A stretch of 64,000 bases of DNA from Streptomyces katrae (lineage in GTDB: Bacteria; Actinomycetota; Actinomycetes; Streptomycetales; Streptomycetaceae), in the NCBI RefSeq assembly GCF_000717655.1, contig NZ_JNZY01000011.1:1-64000 (forward strand). Direction: 5' to 3'. Both the position numbers and the translations under genes were made by a program. Below are positions 32,957 through 43,109 of this stretch, in pieces. Position 1 is the stretch's first letter. Each line of letters begins with the position of its first letter. Under the pieces are notes generated by a model that was not told the DNA's origin, did no database searches, and worked only from the letters and a program-made list of their open reading frames with translations.

Positions 32957-35900
32957 CGGGGTTCTCCACGGAGGCGGTCGCCCACCCAGCGGGCGAGGGC
33001 GAGCGGGCTGAGGGCGGCCACCGGCATGCCGGCCGCGACGAGCTGCCGGGCGACGGGGACCGAGTACCGGGGTGCGCCGGCGTCGTCGAGCGCGGCGCAG
33101 CCCAGCAGATGGGCTCCGGACGCGGCCAGCGCGCGGACCTCCCCGAGGAGTCCGCCGACCGGCGCGCCCTCCTCGAAGTCACTGACCACGACGACGAGGG
33201 TGCGGCTCGGCACGGTGATCAGGGACCGTGCGTGGGCCAGGCCCGCCGCGATGTGCGTGCCGCCGCCGACGCGGACCTCCAGGAGCAGCGACAGCGGGTC
33301 CTCGACGCGGTCGGTGAGGTCAACGACCTGGGTGGAGAAGGCCAGGAAGTGGGTGGACAGGGTCGGTACACCGCCGAGGACGGCGGCCGTGAGGGCCGAC
33401 CAGATGACCGAGGCCTCCATGGAGCCGGAGACGTCGACCAGGAGGATCAGCCGCCAGTCGGCCTCGCGGCCGGCCCGGGTACTGAAGACGGGCCGTTCCG
33501 GCACGACGACCACCCGGCCGTCGTCGAGGCGGCGGGTGTGCGCGAGGTTGGCGCGCAGGGTCCGGGCCAGGTCGAGCCTGCCGCCGGGGCGGCGGGTGGG
33601 ACGCGGGGTGGCGAGGCCGGAGAGCGCCGGGCGCAGCCGGGTGGCGAGCTCCTTGGCGAGCTCGTCGACGAGCCGCCTGACCAGGGGGCGCAGCCGGGCG
33701 AGTTGGGCCTCGGGCATGCCGCCGGCCAGCGACAGGACCGAGCTGAGCAGTTCCACGGAAGGGCGGACGGCCGCCGGGTCGAGCTGGCTCAGCACGTCGG
33801 TGCGGCCCGCGTCGGCCGCCTCGGCGAGCACTTCCTCGCGTACGTCGGCGCCGAAGAGCGATTCGAGTTCTTGCGACCATTCGCGGGCCGTGGGGAACGA
33901 GGGCTCCCGGCCGCCGCCGTTGCCGCCGCTGCCCCGGCCGCCTTCGAGGTCGGCCGCCCCTTCGCCGCGGCCGTTGCCGTACAGCTCGTCGAGGGCGTGC
34001 GCGTAGCGGCGGGCGCCGGCGGGGAGCCGGTCGCGCTGGCGGCCGAGCAGCAGGCGCCAGCGGTCGGCGGGGGCCAGCCGGTGGTCCCCGCGCAGGGGCG
34101 CCGGTACGGGCGGTACGGGTACCTCCGGAGCGGGGCCGGGCTCGGGAGCCGTTGCCGCCTGGACCGGCAGCGGAAGGGCCTTGAGGGCCTCGGCGCCGGC
34201 GGCGTCCGCGGCGGCCCACAGGGCGAGCAGGGCGGGCGGTGCCTCGAGGGACAGGTCGAGGCGGTCGCCGAGCCGCTCGGTGACGGTGTCCAGCAGCCGG
34301 TCGCGGGCGGCCGGGGCCAGTACGTCGAAGCCGCCGCGCAGGGCCGGGAGCCGGTCCAGGAACTCCTGGTCGGCGAGGCCGTCGATCCGGTCGAGGACCG
34401 GGGTGAGGGCGGCCGCGGAGGAGTCGAGCAGCGGTCCGGCGGCGGCCAGGACGCCGCCGAGGCGGCGGGCGAGGGAGCGGCGGCCGCCGGGGGTGCCGGC
34501 GCCGTCGATCCATCCGGCGGCGCGGTCGCCGAGGCCGGCGGCCGGATCGAGATCGAGGAGGACCCGTACGGCCAGTGCGGCGCCCTGCATCAACGGGGAT
34601 GCGGTGGCGGTCAGTTCCGCCAGGGCGGTGTCCATCCGCAGGCCCAGGTGCAGGGTGGCGGCCCGGTCGGCGAGGGCCACGAGGGCGCGCGCGTCGGCGT
34701 GGTCCTCGCTGCCTGCGAGACCGGGCAGGGACCGTACGGCGGCTTCGAGCAGCCGGCCGGTGAGCGTGGCCGCGGCGGTGCGGGAGCCGTCGGAGGTACC
34801 GGGGAAGTGCCCGCGGGAGAGCCCTTCCAACAGGTCCAGCGATGCGAGGAGTTCGGCCAGGGTCGCGGTCTTCGGAAGGACCTCGGCAGCCTCGTCCAGC
34901 CGTACGCCGACCAGCTCGGGCAGATCGCAGCGCGCGGCGGCGGCCAGGCCGGTGAGGATCTGGGCCGGGGTCGGACCGCCGTCGGCGGCGGCCCGGCGGG
35001 CGGTGTCGCGCAGGGTCCCTGCTGCGGCCTGGGCGGCGGTGACGCCGCGGACGCCGGCCAGGTCGAGGCGGGCGGGGACGGAAGGCGTCCAGGTCAGCCG
35101 CCACTTGGTGCCGAGCGCGGTGCCGTCGCCGGTGGCGGCCACGTCGAGGGGTTCCCCGTACGAGGCCCCGCAGACGGCCAGCCGCTGGAGCAGCACCTCG
35201 CGGCGCCGGTCGAGCGGGGAGCGGAGCGGGTCGAGGCGGACTTCGCGGGAGGCGGGCTCCTCGGGGCCGGGCAGCCGCAGCTCCGCCAGCTCGGCCTCGA
35301 CGGAGGGGCCGAGGCCGGAGCGCGGGGCGTGCGGGGTGATCCGGCCGCGGCCGGTGCCGACGAGCACGGTCTCCAGCGCACGGGCCAACGCCCGGCCCCG
35401 GCCCAGGGGTTCGCCCTGGCCGAGCACGGTGGTGACGGCCTCGAGGAGTTCGCCCCGGCCGGGGGCGGGAAGCCCGCGCAGGACGGCCAGGTCGCAGGCG
35501 AGCCGCAGCGTCTCGGCGGCCTCACCGGTCCCGGCAGTGTGCCCGGCGCGGCGCAGCTCCCGGCAGATGCCGGTGACGGCGACGGAGGCGGCATCCCGCA
35601 CCCGCGCCGCATCCCCGCCGGCTTGCAGCACGGCCTGCTGCCACAGCGGATCCCGGATCCCGGCGGGGTACCCGGAGCGGGAGTCGAGCAGATCGAAGGA
35701 GTACGGCACGAACGAGGTGACGGCCCCCTCACCGGCGTCCGTCCCGGGCACGCGAGCCGGCCCGGCGGCCGATCCACGGACGGCCGCGGGTTCCGTGCCT
35801 GCCGCACGGCCGGCCTCCGCCCCGGCGTCTGCCCGGTCTGCGTGCTCCGGGTCGGAGGCGTCACCGTCCGGGGCCGGGCCGGTCGCGAGCAGGGCCGGGG

Positions 35901-36876
35901 CGTGGAAGGCGCCGATGAGGGCGGCGACCTTCCGGCCCCCCGAGGCGGCGGCGTTGATGACGCTGCGCATGTGGGCTTCGCGGGCCAGGTCCGTCGCGGG
36001 GACGGGGCCGTCCTGGCGCAGGGCCCAGCCGACGCCGAGCGCGGCCCGCCGGACCGCTTCCGGGGCGCAGCCGGGAGCCAGCACTTCCACGGCCCTGTCC
36101 CACAGGTCGTCACCGTCGCGCCCGGTCCCGGAAGCGGTCAGCGCCTCCGCGAAGGACCGCCGGCCAGGGGACCGGCCCGAGGTACCGGCCGGGGCCCGGT
36201 CCGCCTCGCGGGACGCGGCCCGGCTCAACTCCGCACCAGAGCCCGCGGACCCGCCCTGCCCGGCGGCAGGTGCCGTCGCCGGCCTGCAGTCGACGGCTCC
36301 GCCCCGGGTCGCTTCCTGGTCCGGGAACTGCACGGTCCAGCCGGGGTCTGTCAGGGGGAGGTCGCAGCAGCGGACCTCCGCGCCGCGCGCACGCGCCCAG
36401 CGGATCGCGGCCAGCTCCGGGGAGAAGTCCGCGAACGGGTAGAACGCCAGCCCGCCGTCCCGGCCCGTGCCGGCCAGGGCGACGGGGGCCGTGGTCTCGG
36501 GGTCCGCCAAGTGCTCGAGCCACGGCTGGAAGTCGGTCGGCAGCTCGACGCAGACCACCTCCGCCCCCGAGGCGTCCAGCAGCGCCGGGACCGCTGCCGC
36601 CAGCGCGGGGCTGTGGTGGCGCACACCCAGCAGGTACGGCGCGCGGGACGCGGCGAGCGCGGCCACGGCGTCCCGCGGATCGGCAGGCGCGGTCCGCCCG
36701 CCGGCCGCCGACGCGGCCGCGCCGCTGTGCCGCCCGGCCGCGCTGTCCGGTTCCGGCGGCAGATCGGCGTACACCGGCGGCGTGGTCCCACCGCTGCGCA
36801 GGCCGGCCGCGATGGCGGTGTCCGGCGCCGGATCGGCGTGCGCCGCCGGCTGCGGGGCCGTCCTCGGCGCGGTCAT
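32953..36876 (-). CDS. DUF5682-VWA fusion protein
   Basis: 1307 aa. After a Pro/Ala-rich leader, residues about 80-950 match DUF5682: YLLGVRHHSPALAAAVPALL and VVCVELPTDFQPWL near the start, and AALIGAFHAPALL near 330. These resemble the His/Glu sites of the TraB/EreA-like fold. After a Gly/Arg-rich hinge comes a von Willebrand A domain with MIDAS motif DVSGS (about 1148-1152), GGGT (about 1205) and VVSDFEE (about 1233). There is one uninterrupted frame, whereas E. coli has separate YehM and YehP. It starts inside the stop of the MoxR gene (ATGA) and ends inside the SWIM start (TTGA). Confidence 0.88.
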   Translation of the reverse strand: MTAPRTAPQPAAHADPAPDTAIAAGLRSGGTTPPVYADLPPEPDSAAGRHSGAAASAAGGRTAPADPRDAVAALAASRAPYLLGVRHHSPALAAAVPALLDASGAEVVCVELPTDFQPWLEHLADPETTAPVALAGTGRDGGLAFYPFADFSPELAAIRWARARGAEVRCCDLPLTDPGWTVQFPDQEATRGGAVDCRPATAPAAGQGGSAGSGAELSRAASREADRAPAGTSGRSPGRRSFAEALTASGTGRDGDDLWDRAVEVLAPGCAPEAVRRAALGVGWALRQDGPVPATDLAREAHMRSVINAAASGGRKVAALIGAFHAPALLATGPAPDGDASDPEHADRADAGAEAGRAAGTEPAAVRGSAAGPARVPGTDAGEGAVTSFVPYSFDLLDSRSGYPAGIRDPLWQQAVLQAGGDAARVRDAASVAVTGICRELRRAGHTAGTGEAAETLRLACDLAVLRGLPAPGRGELLEAVTTVLGQGEPLGRGRALARALETVLVGTGRGRITPHAPRSGLGPSVEAELAELRLPGPEEPASREVRLDPLRSPLDRRREVLLQRLAVCGASYGEPLDVAATGDGTALGTKWRLTWTPSVPARLDLAGVRGVTAAQAAAGTLRDTARRAAADGGPTPAQILTGLAAAARCDLPELVGVRLDEAAEVLPKTATLAELLASLDLLEGLSRGHFPGTSDGSRTAAATLTGRLLEAAVRSLPGLAGSEDHADARALVALADRAATLHLGLRMDTALAELTATASPLMQGAALAVRVLLDLDPAAGLGDRAAGWIDGAGTPGGRRSLARRLGGVLAAAGPLLDSSAAALTPVLDRIDGLADQEFLDRLPALRGGFDVLAPAARDRLLDTVTERLGDRLDLSLEAPPALLALWAAADAAGAEALKALPLPVQAATAPEPGPAPEVPVPPVPAPLRGDHRLAPADRWRLLLGRQRDRLPAGARRYAHALDELYGNGRGEGAADLEGGRGSGGNGGGREPSFPTAREWSQELESLFGADVREEVLAEAADAGRTDVLSQLDPAAVRPSVELLSSVLSLAGGMPEAQLARLRPLVRRLVDELAKELATRLRPALSGLATPRPTRRPGGRLDLARTLRANLAHTRRLDDGRVVVVPERPVFSTRAGREADWRLILLVDVSGSMEASVIWSALTAAVLGGVPTLSTHFLAFSTQVVDLTDRVEDPLSLLLEVRVGGGTHIAAGLAHARSLITVPSRTLVVVVSDFEEGAPVGGLLGEVRALAASGAHLLGCAALDDAGAPRYSVPVARQLVAAGMPVAALSPLALARWVGDRLRGEPR

Positions 36877-38036
36877 CGGAGGTTTCCGCGGAGGTCCCAG
36901 AGGCGGCGCCACATCGCCGAGCCGTCTTCGGCGCGGCGGCGGACCGGGCCGTCCCAGTAGCCCAGCAGGCGGCCGTGGTCGGCCGGGTCGTCCTTGCGGA
37001 CCACGCCGAGCAGGTGGCCCGGGAGCAGGTCCAGGACGTCGCCGCCCGGCAGGTACGCCGCGGCGACGCCCAGCGAGGCCGCCACCTGGACCGCTTCGGC
37101 GGTGGACATGACCGTCCCGGGGCGTTCCACGTCCCAGCCCTCCGCCGAGCGCCCGGAGCGCAGGTCCCGGAAGACCGTGACCAGCGCGTCCAGCACCGCG
37201 TCGTCCACCCCGAACGCCGCGCCCGCCCGCTGCACCGCGGCCACCGCCTGGCGGCGGATCAGCGTTGCCTCCGCGTCCGCGTCCGCGATCGGCGCGACCG
37301 TCTCGAAGTTGAAGCGCCGCTTGAGCGCGGCGGACATCTCGGAGACCCCGCGGTCCCGGAGGTTGGCGGTGGCGATGACCGTGAACCCGGGGGCCGCGGA
37401 GACCACCGCGTCCTCGGTGGCGGTCAGTTCGGGCACGCTCACCCGCCGGTCGGACAGGATCGACACCAGCGCGTCCTGCACCTCGGGCAGGCAGCGGGTG
37501 ATCTCCTCGACGCGCGCCACCCGCCCGGTCCGCATTGCGGAGAGCACCGGGGAGTCGACGAGCGCCTGCGAGGTGGGACCCTGGGCGAGCAGCAGCGCGT
37601 AGTTCCAGCCGTAGCGGAAGGCGTCCTCCGTCGTGCCGGCGGTGCCCTGCACGGTCAGCGCGCTGGTACCGCAGACGGCGGCGGCCAGCAGCTCGGACAG
37701 CATCGACTTCGCGGTGCCGGGCTCGCCGGTGAGGAGCAGGCCGCGTTCCCCGGCGAGCGTGACGACGCACCGCTCCACCAGGGCCCGTTCTCCGACGAAC
37801 TTCGGCGCGATGGCCAGCTTGGCCGGGAGCCCGGCGCGGCGGCGGCCCGCCAGGGCCAGTTCCACGCCCTCGCTGCCGCACACGAAGGTGACGACGGCGC
37901 GCGGCGTGAGCGCCCAGCCCGGCGGGCGGGGGCCGGTGTCCTGGGCGGCGAGGAAGGCGAGTTCGGCGGCGTACCGCTCCTCGGCGGGCAGCGCTTGCCG
38001 CGCAGGAGTCTCAACGGGTGTGCCGGTCACGGTCAT
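36873..38036 (-). CDS. MoxR-family AAA+ ATPase (YehL-like)
   Basis: 387 aa. Walker A GEPGTAKS (104-111), Walker B VARVEE (about 173-178), sensor 1 ATANLRD (222-228) and the conserved ALKRRF (237-242) are all intact, so it should hydrolyse ATP as a ring. MoxR ATPases work as chaperone-like remodelers with VWA partners, which is the next gene here. The ATG at 38036 has a GAAGGA site upstream; a TTG 21 nt earlier is less likely. It lies 111 nt after the giant gene, the only gap in the operon. Confidence 0.93.
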   Translation of the reverse strand: MTVTGTPVETPARQALPAEERYAAELAFLAAQDTGPRPPGWALTPRAVVTFVCGSEGVELALAGRRRAGLPAKLAIAPKFVGERALVERCVVTLAGERGLLLTGEPGTAKSMLSELLAAAVCGTSALTVQGTAGTTEDAFRYGWNYALLLAQGPTSQALVDSPVLSAMRTGRVARVEEITRCLPEVQDALVSILSDRRVSVPELTATEDAVVSAAPGFTVIATANLRDRGVSEMSAALKRRFNFETVAPIADADAEATLIRRQAVAAVQRAGAAFGVDDAVLDALVTVFRDLRSGRSAEGWDVERPGTVMSTAEAVQVAASLGVAAAYLPGGDVLDLLPGHLLGVVRKDDPADHGRLLGYWDGPVRRRAEDGSAMWRRLWDLRGNLR

Positions 38037-38147
38037 GGCGTGGGGTGTCCTTCGCAAGATACGGGCTCATGGGGTTGCGGGGTGCCGGGCGGCGCAGCAG
38101 CGCGCCGCCCGGCCGGGGGTCAGCAGTCAGCGGTCAGCGGGTCGGCC

Positions 38148-41100
38148 TCAGCGGCGGCGCGTGCGCGTGCGCTTGACCTTCAGTGCCTCGAAGCGCGGTA
38201 CGTCGCCCTCGCGGACCCGCTGCCAGGCCCGCCGGTAGAGGTCCGCGGCCGGCTCGTCCGGCACCAGGACGCCCAGCACCGGCCGCCCGCCCGGGACCAG
38301 CCCGTACATCGGGAGCTTCCACCGCTCCAGAGGCAGCACCGGCGAGGACATCTCCGCCCAGCCGCCGGGCAGGAACAGCGAGCGCCCCGCCCGGGTCCGG
38401 GAGGCCGTCACCACGAGCTCGGTGGCGGCCAGCTCGGCGCGGGCGGCCTTCAGCCGGGCCGGCTTCCAGCCCGTCCAGCGCGCCACGTTCCGGTCGGTGG
38501 GGTCGGGCATGGCGAGCAGCGCCAGGTACACGGCGGCCGCGTCCGCGCCCAGGCCGTGGGCCTCGGAGACCTCCGCCACCAGCTCGGGCACCGAGCGGCT
38601 CGGGTCCTGCGGCCACCACGTGCCGTCCTTGTCGACGGCGCCGACGCCCGCCGCCGGGGCGCCCGGGTCGGCGAGCAGGGCGGCGAAGCGCGGGTCGTGG
38701 GCGGCCCGCAGCGCCGTCTCCACCGAAGACGGCTGCTGGTCGTCGCCGCGCAGCGCCGGCAGGTACGGGTCGGAGCCGGTGGAGTCGAGCAGGGCCGTCC
38801 GCAGTGCGGGCTTGGGCCGGTCGTCCTGGGTGGCCATGACCACCGCGCCGTACCGCTCGTAGCCCTCGCCCGTCTCGGTCGGCGTGCCCGCCGCCTTCCG
38901 GAAGTCCGGAAGACTGGTGAAGTGCCCGATGGTGAGCAGCAGTCCGGGCGCGGCGAGCCGCTGCCGGACGGCCGTGAGCGCGGGCGGCAGGGCGGCCCGT
39001 ACCGGATCGCCCGCGGGCAGCCGGTGGGCCAGCCAGGCCGTCAGGGTCAGCGCGCCGGTCAGGACGGACGCGGTGAAGGGCTGGGTGGCCGGCTCGCGGG
39101 GCTCGGCGTGGTCGCCCTTCACCTCCCAGGCCACGTCGACGCCGAGCGACGGGGACGCCGCGGGGTCGAGGATCGCGGCCAGCGCGCGGTGCAGGGGCCA
39201 CGACGTGTTCGCGGCCCGCGTGGCCTCGGTGAACAGCCACTCGGGCACGGGCTTGCGACGGCCCACGCGCCGGTTCCACAGCTCCGCGGCGGCGGCCACG
39301 TCCGGGCCCTCGGTCCACAGCCGCGCCGGGTCGGCGGGCAGCAGCGCAGCCACCAGCTCGCGCCGCAGCTCGATTTCGAGGCTCTTGAGTTCGGTGCGGG
39401 CGTTCTTCGCGTCGGCCACCTTGACGCCCAGGGCGGTGCGCAGTTCGGCCGGCAGGAAATCGTGCTCGTAGCTGTCGATGTTCGGCAGGCCGGCCAGCAG
39501 CAGCCGCGCCAGGGCGGCGGACACACCGGTGAGGCGGACGAACTCCTCTGCGGCTTCGGGGAAGAAGGGCGCCGGGCCGCGGTCTGCGGCCTCGGCCAGG
39601 AAGGCCGTCAGCCAGCCGGCGCCGCGCGCGCGGTCGCCGAGCGGGGCCTCGCCGCGCAGGGTGTACGGGCCGGGCACGGCGAAGCGGCCGGCGGGGTCGT
39701 ACAGCAGCGCCCCGAACTCGTGGCCGTCGGATACGGACACGTTGTGCTCGGTGAACCCGAGGACGACTCCGCCGCCGAGCGGGAGCAGGCTGCGGTACGA
39801 GGTGTTCCGCTCGATGCCGTCAGGGGTGCGCAGGTGGCGCTGGTCGAGGTGGACCAGGACCCGGCGCCAGCGGTCGGCGGAGCCCTCGGCCGAGTCCAGC
39901 CCGAGCGCGTCAACCCGGCCGAGCAGGGTGCACAGGGCGGTCCGCTGCCCGTCGGTGGTGCCGACGGCGACGGCCCGGTACGCGATCGCCGCGGGCTGGT
40001 CCAGCAGCGACGTGAACGGGAGCGCCGAGTACGGCAGTTCGGGCAGGTCGAAGTGGAGCCGGCCGGGGACGGGTCCGGCACCGGTGTCGGCGGCCGCCCG
40101 GACCAGCCCGTCGAGGTAGCGGTAGGCGACGTCGCTCTGGGCGCCCCAGCGGTAGTACCCGGTGTTGCCGAGCCCGGACAGCGCTTCGGCGATCAGCTCG
40201 TCGGTCGGGCCTTCCGGCTCCCGGTCGGCGGCCGCACCCGTGTCGGGGTCCAGCCGGGCCGCGACCTCGTCCAGCGCCTTCTGCTGGACGAGGGCGAAGC
40301 GGAGCACCTCGATGATGCCCCCGATCAACTTCGGGGCGGTGACCTGCGGCAGCGCGGCGCGCACCACGTCGGGCAGGTCGGTGACGGCCTCGGCCGCGGC
40401 GGCCGCCTGGAGCAGGGCGCCGATCGTGCCCCGGTCGGCCGCGCGCAGGGCGGCCGAGGCCTCCGGGTCGCGCGGGCGCAGCGCGTACCAGAAGGGCAGC
40501 GGCGGCAGGTCCACGCTGCCGGTGGCGAACGCGACGTTGCGGTAGTCGCTGCGCGACTGGGCGGTGACCACGCCGTCCGGGTCGCTGATGCTCAGCTCGC
40601 GCCAGCGGTGCGTCAGGGCACGCGGCCGCTCGTCGCCGGGGAAGGCGAGTGCGGCGACGGGCATCTCGCTGCCCTCGGGCACGCTGACGGTGCGTCCGGC
40701 GGTGTCGGAGCCCTCCCAGCCCTGCCCGGGCAGGCGTACGGTGCGCCAGCCGAGCAGACCGTCCACGGGTGCGCCGAGGACCGAGCCCTCGACGGTGGGC
40801 GCGGGCCGCAGCCAGCAGGACTGGGCGGGCACGGTGGCGTCCGCGGGGTGCGCGCCCGGTCGATGGGTGAGGGCGTCGGCGAGGAAGCCGGGCTGCGAGA
40901 GCCGCCCGAGGGCGCCGTCCGAGGGGTCGTACTCGCGCCAGCCCCCGTCGTTGTCCTGGTCGCGGTGCTGCCACACCCAGTACGAGGTGCCGTCGTGCAG
41001 CAGGGTCCGCTCGTGCGGCAGTCTGGTGTCTCCCGCGTGCAGGACGCCGCCGCCGGTGGTGCGGCCGCCGCCGGGCAGGGGCAGGCTGATCTCGTCGGAG

Positions 41101-43109
41101 CGCAGGTTCCAGTGGTTGCCGGAGTGGTCCAGGGTGAACACGGTGCCGGGCGCGGTGTGCCAGTAGCCCTCGATGCCCCCGCCGCCCCAGTGGGAGGACC
41201 AGAAGACGAGCAGTTCGCCGTCGACGTAGTGGAACCCGTACCGGTGCGAGTTGCTGCCCGGCGCGCGCAGGTCGTGGGTGAGGACGGTGGAGTCGGCGTC
41301 GATGACGCGGACCTGGGTGGCGTTGGCGACGATCAGGTACGGCCAGGCCTCGACGACGGTCAGGCCGTGCCCGCCCTGGGCGGGCGTCAGCTCGGCGACC
41401 GCGGTCTCCCAGGCGGGCCAGGCGAGTTCCTCGAAGAGGCCGGCGCGCAGGGTGCGGGCGAGGGTCTCGCCGAGGTCGGCGGCGGCCGCCGCGGCCACCT
41501 CCTCCCGGGCGAGTTCGAGGGCCTCGGCGGGCAGCCAGGTCAGCCGGCGGATGGCCTCGGGCAGGCCGGGCAGACCGGCGGCGGTGGACGCGCCGGCCAC
41601 GTCGTGCATCCACTCGGTGAGCATGGGGCGGCCGCCGGGCGAGGCGGCGAGCAGCCGCATGACGTTCACCGAGTCGGCGTCACCGCAGAGGCCGTACGCG
41701 GCACGCCGGAAGGCGGGCCGGAAGCGCTCGTCGGCGGCGATGGCGAGGAGGTCCCGGCGCTGGTCGGAGCCGGCCCAGTCGGTCAGGTTCAGCCGGTCGT
41801 GGCGCCGGCGGGGCGCGGAGTCGGGCTCGGGGTCGGTGACCGGGATGTCCAGGGAGAGGAGCAGGTCCAGCAGGTCGACGTCCTCGACGCCCACCTGCAG
41901 GCCCGCTTCACGGCCGGGATCGGCGAGTTCGGCGCGCAGCCGGCCGGACGCCCGGGTGACCAGGTCGAGCAGGGCGGGCAGGGTGGGGCGCGAGCCCCAG
42001 CCGGTGTGACGGGCGGCGTGGAAGCGTTCGAGCCAGCCGGCGGCGCCGTCGGAGCAGCGCTGCTCGGCGGGCAGTTCGTCCTCGATCAGCCCGGCGGTGG
42101 CGCCGGATTCCTCGAGCAGGCCCAGCCAGAGGGCGGAGAGTTCGCCGTCGCCGCCGCCGGGCGGCATCAGACCGAGCAGGGTGCCCCGTACGGCGGGCAC
42201 CCGGCGGGCCAGCGCGACCAGGGCCGTGCGGTGCGCCTTCCACCAGCCGAACGCGGCGCGCAGCGTCGCGGGCAGCGGCAGCAGCTCGGCGAGGTAGTCC
42301 TGCTCGGCCTCGGTGCCGGTCAGGCCGGCGGCGCGGGCGAGGCGGCGCAGCTCGGTCGCGGCCTGCGCGGAGGGGGGCAGTCCGCCCGCGGTGCGGCGAA
42401 CGCACAGGCGGCGGAAGCGCTCGTGGGCCTCGGCGGGGCCGACGCGGCCGGACAGCTCCTTGGCGTAGCCGGTGAGCACCTTCACCGGGAGGGCGCCGGC
42501 CAGGGCGAATTCGAGGAAGACGCCGTCGAGGCGGTCCTCGTCGACGGCGAGGCCGTGCTGGGCCTCGCTGGTCCGGGCGCGGCCGAACAGCTGGGCGGCG
42601 TACGTGGTGTTCTCGACGGCGAGGAAGATGCGGGCGGCCTGCTCGTAGAAGACGGGCAGGAAGTGCGGGACGGCGGCCGCGAGCCGGCCGGCCAGTTCGT
42701 GGCAGGCGTCGAGGGCGGCCTTGGGCTTGGTCTTGGCCTGGCGTGCGAGCCGGTCGAGTTCGGGGACGACGGCGAGGGCGTGGTGGCCGTCCTCCGGGTG
42801 GTGCACGAGGACCCATTCGGGGAAGCCGAGGGCCTGGCGCTGCCCGAGGCCGACCACGGGCGGCTCGCCCTCGTCGAGTACGAGTCCCAGGAACCCGGCG
42901 GCCAGGTCCTCGGCGGGACCCAGCTCGGCGGCGGCCAGCCGGACGACGACGCGGTCGTCGGCGAGGGCGGGGTGGCGGTAGGTGCGCGCGGTCAGGTCGA
43001 CGGCCGAAGGGCCCGCGCCCTCGGTGCCGGAGGGCAGCACGGCGCCCGCCTTGAGCAGCAGTTCGGCCTCGGCCGCGGTGTCGGCCGCCTTCATCGTGGT
43101 GGTGCTCAT
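38148..43109 (-). CDS. Giant protein of the MoxR-VWA system
   Basis: 1653 aa, cytosolic. The first 480 or so residues are helical and Ala/Leu-rich. A central part (about 560-780) has repeated short beta strands with Trp/Asp/Gly turns (VRVIDADSTVLTHDLRAP, YVDGELLVFWSSHWGGGG, TVFTLDHSGNHWNL, GTSYWVWQHRDQDNDGG) that look like beta-propeller blades. The rest is mixed and ends in a basic RTRTRRR tail. I find no nuclease, ATPase or protease motif. Together with the next DUF4132-type protein it may be the actinobacterial equivalent of the MolR/YehI-type partner in E. coli; that is inference. Its ATG overlaps the stop of the upstream gene. Confidence 0.85.
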   Translation of the reverse strand: MSTTTMKAADTAAEAELLLKAGAVLPSGTEGAGPSAVDLTARTYRHPALADDRVVVRLAAAELGPAEDLAAGFLGLVLDEGEPPVVGLGQRQALGFPEWVLVHHPEDGHHALAVVPELDRLARQAKTKPKAALDACHELAGRLAAAVPHFLPVFYEQAARIFLAVENTTYAAQLFGRARTSEAQHGLAVDEDRLDGVFLEFALAGALPVKVLTGYAKELSGRVGPAEAHERFRRLCVRRTAGGLPPSAQAATELRRLARAAGLTGTEAEQDYLAELLPLPATLRAAFGWWKAHRTALVALARRVPAVRGTLLGLMPPGGGDGELSALWLGLLEESGATAGLIEDELPAEQRCSDGAAGWLERFHAARHTGWGSRPTLPALLDLVTRASGRLRAELADPGREAGLQVGVEDVDLLDLLLSLDIPVTDPEPDSAPRRRHDRLNLTDWAGSDQRRDLLAIAADERFRPAFRRAAYGLCGDADSVNVMRLLAASPGGRPMLTEWMHDVAGASTAAGLPGLPEAIRRLTWLPAEALELAREEVAAAAAADLGETLARTLRAGLFEELAWPAWETAVAELTPAQGGHGLTVVEAWPYLIVANATQVRVIDADSTVLTHDLRAPGSNSHRYGFHYVDGELLVFWSSHWGGGGIEGYWHTAPGTVFTLDHSGNHWNLRSDEISLPLPGGGRTTGGGVLHAGDTRLPHERTLLHDGTSYWVWQHRDQDNDGGWREYDPSDGALGRLSQPGFLADALTHRPGAHPADATVPAQSCWLRPAPTVEGSVLGAPVDGLLGWRTVRLPGQGWEGSDTAGRTVSVPEGSEMPVAALAFPGDERPRALTHRWRELSISDPDGVVTAQSRSDYRNVAFATGSVDLPPLPFWYALRPRDPEASAALRAADRGTIGALLQAAAAAEAVTDLPDVVRAALPQVTAPKLIGGIIEVLRFALVQQKALDEVAARLDPDTGAAADREPEGPTDELIAEALSGLGNTGYYRWGAQSDVAYRYLDGLVRAAADTGAGPVPGRLHFDLPELPYSALPFTSLLDQPAAIAYRAVAVGTTDGQRTALCTLLGRVDALGLDSAEGSADRWRRVLVHLDQRHLRTPDGIERNTSYRSLLPLGGGVVLGFTEHNVSVSDGHEFGALLYDPAGRFAVPGPYTLRGEAPLGDRARGAGWLTAFLAEAADRGPAPFFPEAAEEFVRLTGVSAALARLLLAGLPNIDSYEHDFLPAELRTALGVKVADAKNARTELKSLEIELRRELVAALLPADPARLWTEGPDVAAAAELWNRRVGRRKPVPEWLFTEATRAANTSWPLHRALAAILDPAASPSLGVDVAWEVKGDHAEPREPATQPFTASVLTGALTLTAWLAHRLPAGDPVRAALPPALTAVRQRLAAPGLLLTIGHFTSLPDFRKAAGTPTETGEGYERYGAVVMATQDDRPKPALRTALLDSTGSDPYLPALRGDDQQPSSVETALRAAHDPRFAALLADPGAPAAGVGAVDKDGTWWPQDPSRSVPELVAEVSEAHGLGADAAAVYLALLAMPDPTDRNVARWTGWKPARLKAARAELAATELVVTASRTRAGRSLFLPGGWAEMSSPVLPLERWKLPMYGLVPGGRPVLGVLVPDEPAADLYRRAWQRVREGDVPRFEALKVKRTRTRRR

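Noticed and set aside
33109..36960. Very long plus-strand open frame of 1283 codons opposite the DUF5682-VWA gene
   Set aside because: Its translation is Gly/Arg/Ala noise created by third-position GC on the other strand. The minus strand carries recognisable domains.
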